Below, piece after piece: positions 1 through 6,995 of a stretch of DNA of 8,478 nt. The notes under the pieces were generated by a model that worked only from the letters and a program-made list of their open reading frames with translations, made no database searches and was not told the DNA's origin. The translations under genes and the position numbers were made by a program. The stretch is from contig QMPB01000162.1 in the NCBI GenBank assembly GCA_003648395.1, forward strand, positions 1 through 8,478, read 5' to 3'. This stretch comes from Bacteroidota bacterium. GTDB lineage: Bacteria; Bacteroidota; Bacteroidia; Bacteroidales; UBA1556. Numbering within the stretch: the stretch's first letter is position 1; the number at the start of each line of letters is the position of its first letter.

Positions 1-28
1 AGGCAGTCAAAATTGACTGCCTTTTTTT
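1..28. terminator. Intrinsic terminator hairpin after the operon
   Basis: Bases 1-10 (AGGCAGTCAA) and 13-22 (TTGACTGCCT) are perfect inverted repeats separated by two bases, followed by seven T (22-28). The T tract is on the plus strand, so the clearest terminator is for a plus-strand gene arriving from the left of the window. On the minus strand the same hairpin lies 18 bases past the TAG stop of the last operon gene and is preceded by an A tract, the usual layout of a bidirectional terminator between convergent genes. Whether a T tract follows it on the minus strand cannot be seen, because the window begins exactly at the stem. Confidence 0.8.
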
Positions 29-45
29 ATATACTTTCTAAATTC

Positions 46-1833
46 CTATTTCATTAAGAACTTCTCGATAGATTTCACTGCATTATAACCATCAGCGATA
101 GCACTAATAGCGTCAGCGGTACGGTTAACAGCATCTCCACCTGCAAAAATCTTAGGATCTGCAGTCTGCATTTCTTCGTTCACAACCATTCTACCTCTGT
201 TAATCTCAATCTTATTGCGATATTCCTCTGGGAAGAAGCTATAATCTGCCTCTTGACCAATTGCACCAATTACGGTAGAACATTCCATAATAGCCTCACT
301 ACCTTCAATTGGCACTGGACGAGGACGACCACCTTTATCATCAGCTACCATTTTGGCAAGAAGATATTTTATAGCTTTAACTTTATTGTTCTCATCACTA
401 ATAATCTCAATAGGAATAGTCTGAGGCATAATATCTACTGCTTCATGCTCTGCTCCTTCTATCTCTTCCCAATCTGCAGGCATATCCTCAACACGACGAC
501 GATACATAATAACAACTTCTGCTCCTAATCTACGAGAAACACGAGCTCCATCAATTGCTACGTTACCACCACCAATAACTATTACTTTATTTCCTAAATC
601 TGGATTAGTACCATTATTTACATCAAATAGTAAACTAACTGCTGGAATAACTCCTTCAGCTTTTTCTCCTTTAATTCCAATATCGTAAGGCTGTTGGAAT
701 CCAACACCTACAAATACAGCATCGTTATCTTTATAAATCTTATCGAAGCTAATATCCTTACCTACTTTGGTATTGAACTCTATCTTAACTCCAATATTCT
801 TCATATAGTCAATCTGCTTATTCAAGCTATCCATTGGCAAACGGTATTTTGGAATACCGTACATTGTCATACCACCACCATAAGAATGAGACTCATATAT
901 AGTAACATCGAATCCTTTAAGGGCAAGGTAATAACCAGCAGTTAAACCAGAAGGACCTGCACCAATAATACCCACTTTCTTACCATTTGGAGCAAGAATT
1001 TCAGGACTTACAATTTCTTGTAATATTTCTGCAGTTTCTGCACGACCAACGGCATATTCTTTCAGCCAACGTATGGCTACAGCATCGCCACGTACTTGAA
1101 GAGCACAAACATCTTCGCATCGACGAGTACAAACCTTACCACACATTTCACCCAATGGGTTATTGTCGTAAATAATACGGATAGCGTCCTCATCTTCACC
1201 TTTAGCAATGGCATTAATATACTCAGGAATATGCATATGATCAGGGCAAACCTCAGTACACAAACTACAAGAAATACAACGAGAAGCCTCTTCGCGAGCT
1301 GCTTCCTCAGTATAATAAAGCATAGTTTCAGCAAATGACTTAACACGTTCTTTACCATCCATTTCTGGCATTGGCACACGATTAAACATCGATAAAGAAG
1401 TGTCTACACCACTTTGGAATGAAAGATTATCTTTTCCCTCAGGATTATCCACTCCTGGCATCCACAAAAACTTATTAGCATCAGGAGTAACATAGCTATA
1501 TTCTTTGGTCAAACTAAGTGAACCTGTAGGACAAACTTCCACACATAAAGCACACCAACAACAGCGACCATTATCAACTCTAGGACGTAAACCGCTATCA
1601 CCCTGCTTACCTTCAATTTGTGTCAAATTAACCATATCAATGGCTTCATTCATACAAATAGTAGAACAATTTCCACAGCCTATACACGCTTCAAGGTCGT
1701 TAAAGTGCAAGCCACGGTAACGTTCTGCAGTCTTTTTTTTGTGATACGGATAAGTAACAGTATGAGGAGCTTTTCCAAACTGCTTCAAAGCTGTAAACGG
1801 TGTTACTAATCCTTTTATATCAAAAAATGCCAT
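46..1833 (-). CDS. NuoI/MbxN-like ferredoxin subunit fused to GltD-type FAD/NAD(P)H oxidoreductase
   Basis: This 595-residue last gene of the operon joins two families. Residues 1 to about 110 are a NuoI/MbxN-like two-cluster ferredoxin: C50, C53, C56, C60 and C91, C94, C97, C101, with an extra C92. After a linker comes a glutamate-synthase-small-subunit (GltD/NfnB) module. It has C186, C189, C192, C196 and C231, C235, C239, C243 for two more Fe-S clusters, an FAD Rossmann motif GAGPSG (291-296), a nucleotide motif GGGNVA (421-426) followed by RRLG and YRRRVEDMPA (444-453, typical of NADPH-binding members), and the C-terminal FAD motif AGGD (564-567). No glutamate synthase large subunit is present. 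Inferred role: passing electrons between NAD(P)H and the Fe-S chain of the membrane complex encoded upstream, on the cytoplasmic side. Start ATG at 1833, stop TAG; 31 bases after the preceding gene. NADPH over NADH is suggested by the arginines, not proven. Confidence 0.9.
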   Translation of the reverse strand: MAFFDIKGLVTPFTALKQFGKAPHTVTYPYHKKKTAERYRGLHFNDLEACIGCGNCSTICMNEAIDMVNLTQIEGKQGDSGLRPRVDNGRCCWCALCVEVCPTGSLSLTKEYSYVTPDANKFLWMPGVDNPEGKDNLSFQSGVDTSLSMFNRVPMPEMDGKERVKSFAETMLYYTEEAAREEASRCISCSLCTEVCPDHMHIPEYINAIAKGEDEDAIRIIYDNNPLGEMCGKVCTRRCEDVCALQVRGDAVAIRWLKEYAVGRAETAEILQEIVSPEILAPNGKKVGIIGAGPSGLTAGYYLALKGFDVTIYESHSYGGGMTMYGIPKYRLPMDSLNKQIDYMKNIGVKIEFNTKVGKDISFDKIYKDNDAVFVGVGFQQPYDIGIKGEKAEGVIPAVSLLFDVNNGTNPDLGNKVIVIGGGNVAIDGARVSRRLGAEVVIMYRRRVEDMPADWEEIEGAEHEAVDIMPQTIPIEIISDENNKVKAIKYLLAKMVADDKGGRPRPVPIEGSEAIMECSTVIGAIGQEADYSFFPEEYRNKIEINRGRMVVNEEMQTADPKIFAGGDAVNRTADAISAIADGYNAVKSIEKFLMK

Positions 1834-1864
1834 AATATATTGTATTACAAATTATTCAAAATTA

Positions 1865-2971
1865 TTAACGCTCAATTTCTGGAGGGCAAGTACCAAGACT
1901 ATTCATAATAAATGAAACGTCAGCAATATTTGCTCCTTCAAGAATATTCTCAAGTAAAGTAACACCATGCACATAAGCTGGTCCTTTTACATGAACACGA
2001 CGAGGTTTATTAGAACCATCACTAACTACATAATAACCAAATTCGCCACGAGCAGATTCAGCTTTAACATAAGCATCACCAGCAGGAATAGTCCATTTCA
2101 TAGGATTTGGAATCTTATTATAGTATTCACCGACAGGCATTTTTTCAATTATTTGGCGAACCATATTAATTGATTGTTGAAATTCTTCACGACGAACAAG
2201 AGCACGAGCCCACACATCAGAGCCTTTTTGTGTAGGAACAACAAAGTCCAATTTATCATATACCAAATAAGGGTCATCTATTCTAACATCAGATTTGAAG
2301 CCAGCACCACGCAATGGAGGTCCAACTACACCCCACTCAATAGCTTAAGCAGGGTCGATATATCCTACTCCTTGAGCACGTTTCTGGAAGATAGTATTCT
2401 GAAACATCAACTGATCATATTGAATCAATCGTTTTTCAAGATAATCCATTGTTTCCAATACTCTACCAGCAAAACCTTCTGGTAAATCTCTACGGACTCC
2501 ACCTGGCCAAATATACATATGGTAAACACGACCACCTGTAAGCTCTTCAAAAAGATCAAGAATATAATCTCTATCTCCAACAGTCCACTGAGGCATAGTG
2601 TATAAACCTGCAGAACCATTCTGACCACCAAACCATAGTAAGTAACTAGCCAATCGACTTAGCTCCATAACTAAAGTACGTATCCATTCTGCTCTCTCAG
2701 GCACTTCACGACCTTCAATTTCTTCAACAGCACGTGAATAATTAAGTTCATTAGGATCTGGTTCTGGAACACAAATACGACATACAATAGTAAAACTTTG
2801 CAGCCAATTTCTTCTTTCCATTAATTTCTCAAAACCACGATGCAAATAACCAACATTAGTCTCTGCATTAACAACGGTATCACCTTCAACTTTCAGTTTA
2901 ATCATCATGTTTCCAGTAATTCCTGGATGCTGAGGACCTAAATATAATGTTGTAGCTTTTTCTCTCATCAT
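1865..2971 (-). pseudogene. NuoD/MbxL-like large subunit, interrupted by an in-frame TAA
   Basis: The homologue of the complex I 49-kDa subunit and the [NiFe]-hydrogenase large subunit; as one frame it spans 368 codons with a stop at codon 209. The N-terminal part has LGPQHPG (11-17), the NVGYLHRGFEKL helix start (39-50) and a CRIC motif (C64, C67) at the place of the hydrogenase L1 CxxC. The part after the stop resumes in the same frame with AIEWGVVGPPLRGAGF and ends NSLGTCPPEIER, where only one cysteine (C362) remains of the L2 CxxC pair. With three of the four NiFe ligands it resembles MbxL of MBS rather than a hydrogenase. The protein ends at the family's usual Arg, with no extra tail for a maturation protease. 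Start ATG at 2971 (a second ATG follows directly). Unless the stop is an error or is read through, only a 208-residue N-terminal fragment is made and the L2 side is lost. Confidence 0.85.
2345..2347 (-). other. Premature in-frame TAA codon in the large-subunit gene
   Basis: Read on the minus strand, the codons are ATC GAC CCT GCT TAA GCT ATT GAG TGG, giving IDPA-stop-AIEW with no change of frame. Related large subunits have an uninterrupted segment here, usually with a polar residue such as Lys at this point (from memory of the family). One substitution from AAA, GAA or CAA would produce it. The six other operon genes end with TAA (five) or TAG (one), and the true end of this gene is also TAA, so TAA works as a stop in this genome. 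Confidence 0.9.
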
Positions 2972-3001
2972 ATACTAATTTATATGCTATTAAGCTAATT
3001 A

Positions 3002-3583
3002 TTAATCTCTTGAATATTTCTTTGCCAACTCTGGAATCTCTTCTCCACTTCTATCTGCAATTTCATCTCTTACATTCTTGGCACCATCTCTACCAGGACG
3101 TTCAAAATACGCTTCTTTAATAAACTCTGCAGTATCAAAATCTCTTCGCATTGGTGGCATTTCATCCCAATCTTCTAGTATAAATTCTTCTTTACCAATC
3201 ATTCCAGTAAACTGAATACCAAACATCTCACGTATCTCTCTTTGATAAGTATTCAATTGACCCCATATCATATCTACATTCTCGATAGAAGGATTCTCTC
3301 TATTTATCAACGTTTTAATCAAAAGTTGAACTTTCAATTCGGGAGACCACAATATATATATCAACTCAAAATGTTCATCTTCTAACCAATCAACACACGA
3401 CATATGCGACATATGTGTAAAACCTAATTGATCTTTGACATAAGAAAGTACAGAAGGAATTAATTTCTTACTTACAGAAACCTCTATTCTTCTCTCTCTT
3501 TTAACTTTTCCAGATAAATTTTGGAAAGTATTTACCAATTGATCAACTACTTGTTGTTCTTTTTCAAATTTAATGTCAGTCAT
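3002..3583 (-). CDS. NuoC/MbxK-like 30-kDa-type subunit
   Basis: A 193-residue soluble protein of the complex I 30-kDa family (NuoC, EchD, MbhK/MbxK). It carries the family signature as REIREMFGIQF (115-125), followed by the L-E-D-W-D and PPMRRDF (143-149) elements that pack against the large subunit. The N-terminal half (about 30-100) forms the usual alpha/beta domain, including SHMSCVDWLEDEHFELIY (59-76). It has no cofactor ligands; its role is structural, supporting the NuoB/NuoD interface in the peripheral arm. The charged tail after residue 160 is longer than the core fold needs. ATG start at 3583, 36 bases after the NuoB-like gene; 30 bases separate it from the large-subunit gene. Assignment to the family is firm; the Mbx-type label rests on gene order. 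Confidence 0.9.
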   Translation of the reverse strand: MTDIKFEKEQQVVDQLVNTFQNLSGKVKRERRIEVSVSKKLIPSVLSYVKDQLGFTHMSHMSCVDWLEDEHFELIYILWSPELKVQLLIKTLINRENPSIENVDMIWGQLNTYQREIREMFGIQFTGMIGKEEFILEDWDEMPPMRRDFDTAEFIKEAYFERPGRDGAKNVRDEIADRSGEEIPELAKKYSRD

Positions 3584-3619
3584 TTTCTATAACTTAAATG
3601 TATTAATAATAAAAAAGGA

Positions 3620-4165
3620 TTACCAATTATAATCTGGCATATTCCAATTTTTAATGACTTTCTTCTGATTAGCTCTATACCAATCAAGATTTTCTTTATA
3701 CTTCTCAGCACCATTTGCTTTTCCATCTTTTATCAAACCTTGAAGTTCAATAAAACCATCGATTACAGCTTCTGGGCGAGGCATACAACCATTGATATAT
3801 ACATCAACGGGAATATACTTATCGAGAAGTTTAATAGTATTGTATGAATCCCAATACATACCACCATTGATAGTACAACTACCAAAACCAATTACGTATT
3901 TAGGGTCTTGCATTTGCTCGTAAGCTCTAATAACTCTTTTAAGAGTTTTAGTTGCAAGGTATCCAGTTACAAGTAGTACATCAGCTTGACGTGGAGTAGC
4001 CATTCCTCTAATTCCAAAACGCTCTGCGTCGTATTTTGAAGTCATTGTAGGAGGAATTTCAATTGCACCACAACCAGTTCCATAAGCTAAAACGAATAGC
4101 GAATGTTTACGTGCAGCATTTTGAATAATATCTACTATTTTTTGCGATTTCTTATCGTTTGGCAT
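3620..4165 (-). CDS. NuoB/MbxJ-like Fe-S subunit with only three cysteines
   Basis: A 181-residue homologue of NuoB (PSST), EchC and MbhJ/MbxJ, the subunit that binds the last [4Fe-4S] cluster next to the catalytic large subunit. The fold markers are GTGCGAIEIPP (29-39), the RFGI loop (49-52), ATPRQADVLLVTG (56-68), GFGSCTINGG (93-102) and INGCMPRPEA (124-133). The only cysteines in the protein are C32, C97 and C127. Complex I has a tandem CCAIE at the first site; here the second Cys is Gly33, so the cluster lacks its fourth cysteine ligand. The published MBS structure describes a site-differentiated cluster as the site of sulfane sulfur reduction, and this sequence fits that type. ATG start at 4165; 22 bases after the NuoH-like gene. 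Family assignment is certain; the chemistry is inferred. Confidence 0.93.
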   Translation of the reverse strand: MPNDKKSQKIVDIIQNAARKHSLFVLAYGTGCGAIEIPPTMTSKYDAERFGIRGMATPRQADVLLVTGYLATKTLKRVIRAYEQMQDPKYVIGFGSCTINGGMYWDSYNTIKLLDKYIPVDVYINGCMPRPEAVIDGFIELQGLIKDGKANGAEKYKENLDWYRANQKKVIKNWNMPDYNW

Positions 4166-4187
4166 TTTAATCTACTTTTAAAAATGA

Positions 4188-5111
4188 TTATCGAGTAAAT
4201 ACTACATACAATACACCTAGAACTCCTATTAAAGTAGGCCATCCCCAGAAATATCTGATAGACTGTTCGGTACGGTATCGTGGACTAACAATTCCATATA
4301 AAACAGGAACCATATATAATAAAAACGTTTTTACAACTAGCATTATCAAATTGGAAGCACCACCCATAAAAATATCAACTATAAGAACTAATTTCACAAA
4401 TGCGAAAATAGAACCAGAAGTCATCATTAGAGCAAGATACTTACCTCCAAATTCAGAAGCAGGACCTGAAGCAAGTTCTGCTGGAGCAAAAGGAACATCA
4501 AATGGAGCATAGTGGAACATCCCAAGCATAGCCATCAATGCGGCAATAAATGCAAGAGGAGATTCAAACATCATCCAAGTGCCATTGGCATTCTGATATT
4601 CTAACAAGCCAGTAATAGATGTAGTATGTGCTTGCATCATAATAGCTACTAAAGCTAATACCCAAGGGATTTCGTAGCCTACCATTTGCGACAAGCCTCT
4701 TGATACACCAATTGCTGAATGAGGATTACCTGTTTGACCTGCACCTAATGCCATTCCTAAAGAGCCAAAAACCATCATATAAAGTAGAAATATTAAATCT
4801 CCTTTAAAATTTAAGTTCTCGAACCATATCCATCCTTGTCCATTGAGAATAGGAATAAACATTAAACTAGTTACAGAAGCTGTTATGGCTAATGCAGGGG
4901 CTAAATGCTGCATCCAACCATGATTTACTGCAGTCTTCTTACTGTATAATTTTACAATGTCGAAGAAATTCTGATAAACAGGAGGGCCTACTCTATTCTG
5001 AATTCTAGCGGTGATTTTACGAACAAAACCACCATAAAACACTCCCACTGTAAAAGCAAGAACTACGGTTGCTAAAAATCCTAATATAGAAATCCAAATA
5101 CTATTGTCCAT
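4188..5111 (-). CDS. NuoH/MbxM-like membrane anchor subunit
   Basis: A 307-residue polytopic protein, about eight membrane segments, of the NuoH/EchB/HycD/MbhM family, which joins the peripheral arm to the membrane pumps. The first cytoplasmic loop has the family signature ARIQNRVGP (35-43). The third region has GVSRGLSQMVGYEIPW (135-150), with E147 in the membrane. The following loop, FDVPFAPAELASGPASEFGG (204-223), holds E212 and E220, corresponding to the conserved acidic loop that in complex I lies near the quinone site and proton channel. The wording of that loop (PFAPAEL rather than the complex I pattern) is closer to the hydrogenase/MBS branch. ATG start at 5111; 27 bases after the NuoL-like gene. 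It should be read as part of the same complex as its neighbours. Confidence 0.93.
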   Translation of the reverse strand: MDNSIWISILGFLATVVLAFTVGVFYGGFVRKITARIQNRVGPPVYQNFFDIVKLYSKKTAVNHGWMQHLAPALAITASVTSLMFIPILNGQGWIWFENLNFKGDLIFLLYMMVFGSLGMALGAGQTGNPHSAIGVSRGLSQMVGYEIPWVLALVAIMMQAHTTSITGLLEYQNANGTWMMFESPLAFIAALMAMLGMFHYAPFDVPFAPAELASGPASEFGGKYLALMMTSGSIFAFVKLVLIVDIFMGGASNLIMLVVKTFLLYMVPVLYGIVSPRYRTEQSIRYFWGWPTLIGVLGVLYVVFTR

Positions 5112-5138
5112 ATTAAATTATATTAAAAGGTATGTCAA

Positions 5139-6983
5139 TTAAAAAAATATTTGCTTAGAAAAAATCAATAATATTACAAGGAATATAACTACGTAAATGG
5201 CATAAGTTTGTCCATTACCAGTATAAATTCTTCTAACAAAATCAAATAATGTTTCTATTCCTTCACCAAATTTATTGTAATAGAAATCCATCTTGCGTTT
5301 CATAGCTGGTTCTATTGCTCTTTCAAATGGTTTATAAAAATCTACTGCATAAGTTAAGTTTTCATTTTCAGTTGGAATTTCTCCACCTGTATGAATATCC
5401 TTAGTTGTAACATAGCGAGTTTTCTTTCTGTTTTTTAGTCCTAAGAAAATGAATGCTATACCAACCACTGTCAAAATAGAATTAATAATAGAAAGAGTAT
5501 CAACATGATCGCCCCATCCATTACTTAAAACTGTCATGTTCCAATCTACTTGACCCATTCCAAGATATTCCATTCCTTTGGCAATTGGTTCAAAAATATA
5601 TCCTGGAAACATACCAAAGAAAAATAGAGAACCTGCCATTAACATCATAGGAACAACCATAATAGCTGGAGCTTCTTTTACATCTTCAAACTCTTTCTCT
5701 TCCTGTCCTAAAAATATTCCAAATAAGAAACGATAGCTATAAAGAAAAGCTGCCGTAGAACTTAAGAAAGTCATAACAATAAGGAAATAGTGATCAGAAG
5801 TAATTAGAGACTCATAAAGCATCCATTTGCCAACAAAACCACCCAAAGGAGGAATGCCTGCTAATGCAATAATACTCATTAAAGACGCAACAAAAGTCCA
5901 AGGCATTTTACGAATTAATGCACCTAATTTTGTCATATCAGTTGTTCCTGTTTGGCGTTCAACAGCACCGACAGCCATAAATAAAGTTCCTTTAAAGATT
6001 GCATGCATAATTGCCATAAAGATTGCGGCCATTACTGACAGCTTAGTTCCAATAGCGAGCCCAACAACTATATAACCTAATTGTGCAACTGAAGAATAAG
6101 CAAGTAGCCTTTTAGCGTCTGTTTGAATGACAGCATAAAAAGTAGCAATAACTCCTGTGATAGCACCTAACCAAGCAAGCACTTCAGAATAAATAAATAT
6201 ATTTCCATTTGTAGTTTTAGAGAAAACAGAAATCAACATAATACCTAATCCAAAAACTCCCATCTTAGATAATAAACCTGAGAAAATAGAAGTATAAGAC
6301 ATTGGAGAATCAGCATAAGCTCTTGGAGCCCATACATGAAGTGGCATTACAGCACTCTTTACACTAAACGCAATTAAGAATAAAACACCTATTAAACCTT
6401 GCAATCCTAACGACATAGATGAAAAGTTCGAAATTAAATCAGCTATTAAGAAACTATCTATTTGGCTTTTTGTAATAACCATTGCCATTAGCATAGAATA
6501 ACCACCTATAGCACTAAATATCATATATTTTATTCCAATTTTACCTTCGCTAATACCATTGTATATAATGATAAGGAAAGAAGACCATGTCATTATTTCC
6601 CAGAAAATAAAGAAAGAAATCCAATCCATACTAAAAAGTATTCCCATCATTGCAGCAACACTCAAAGTAAAGTTAAGATTAAAATAACCTAAACGGTCTT
6701 TACCTTTCATATAAGCAATCGAATAAAGTGAAGCAAGAGATGCCATGCTAATAACCATAGCCCCAAATACCCAAGAATAAGCGTTAAGTCCCCATTGAAG
6801 TTCAAAGCCACCAATATGAAGAATTACAGACTCTCTGTCCGTCATCAAGAAAAATACTACAGCAGATGAAGCAATGGCAACAAAGCTTACAATACTACTT
6901 AGCATTGGATTAACTTTTTTGGCTAAATAAGCCAAAACCGCACCTCCCATTAAAATAAGAATTATCAAAAATAAACTGTTCAT
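5139..6983 (-). CDS. NuoL/MbxH'-like antiporter-type pump subunit
   Basis: A 614-residue membrane protein of the proton-translocating NADH dehydrogenase/Mrp antiporter family with about 14 segments in the core. The conserved ion-path residues are all visible: E129 in FFIFWEI (TM5), K209 in FSVKSAVMPLHVWAP (TM7), K240 in TM8, H327 and K331 in MHAIFKG, and K386 in GGFVGKW (TM12). After a charged stretch (about 517-545) comes an amphipathic helix (about 546-588) and a final hydrophobic segment (about 594-613). This looks like the lateral helix plus terminal anchor of NuoL and its hydrogenase relatives. ATG start at 6983, only 12 bases after the previous stop. Two such subunits in tandem is a feature of Mbx/MBS, whereas MBH has one. 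The translocated ion (H+ or Na+) cannot be read from the sequence. Confidence 0.92.
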   Translation of the reverse strand: MNSLFLIILILMGGAVLAYLAKKVNPMLSSIVSFVAIASSAVVFFLMTDRESVILHIGGFELQWGLNAYSWVFGAMVISMASLASLYSIAYMKGKDRLGYFNLNFTLSVAAMMGILFSMDWISFFIFWEIMTWSSFLIIIYNGISEGKIGIKYMIFSAIGGYSMLMAMVITKSQIDSFLIADLISNFSSMSLGLQGLIGVLFLIAFSVKSAVMPLHVWAPRAYADSPMSYTSIFSGLLSKMGVFGLGIMLISVFSKTTNGNIFIYSEVLAWLGAITGVIATFYAVIQTDAKRLLAYSSVAQLGYIVVGLAIGTKLSVMAAIFMAIMHAIFKGTLFMAVGAVERQTGTTDMTKLGALIRKMPWTFVASLMSIIALAGIPPLGGFVGKWMLYESLITSDHYFLIVMTFLSSTAAFLYSYRFLFGIFLGQEEKEFEDVKEAPAIMVVPMMLMAGSLFFFGMFPGYIFEPIAKGMEYLGMGQVDWNMTVLSNGWGDHVDTLSIINSILTVVGIAFIFLGLKNRKKTRYVTTKDIHTGGEIPTENENLTYAVDFYKPFERAIEPAMKRKMDFYYNKFGEGIETLFDFVRRIYTGNGQTYAIYVVIFLVILLIFSKQIFF

Positions 6984-6995
6984 GAGATATCTATT

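Noticed and set aside
46..1833. Glutamate synthase small subunit for ammonia assimilation
   Set aside because: No large subunit (gltB) is nearby, the N-terminus is a NuoI-like ferredoxin, and the gene ends a respiratory-complex operon. The GltD-like half is a general NAD(P)H electron-transfer module.
1865..2314. Separate 149-residue gene starting at 2314
   Set aside because: The apparent start is a TTG that encodes the Leu of the conserved GPPLRGAG segment, and the frame runs on upstream to the TAA at 2347-2345. It is the C-terminal part of the large subunit, not an independent gene.
2345..2347. Genome-wide reassignment of TAA, or a selenocysteine/pyrrolysine codon
   Set aside because: TAA is the normal terminator of six of the seven genes here; selenocysteine uses TGA and pyrrolysine TAG. 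No hairpin or motif supporting recoding was seen after the codon.
253..2485. Several plus-strand open frames of 62 to 103 codons, and minus-strand frames at 1077-1379 and 2425-2631
   Set aside because: They lie wholly or almost wholly opposite or within strongly conserved genes, have odd compositions and no recognisable domains, so they are shadows of the real frames.
1865..4165. Energy-converting [NiFe] hydrogenase (Ech/MBH/Hyc)
   Set aside because: The large subunit lacks one of the four NiFe cysteines and the C-terminal processing tail, and the small subunit lacks the CxxC of hydrogenase partners.
5827..6075. Plus-strand open frame of 82 codons
   Set aside because: It is antisense to conserved membrane segments of the NuoL-like subunit; its hydrophobicity is a by-product of the opposite frame.
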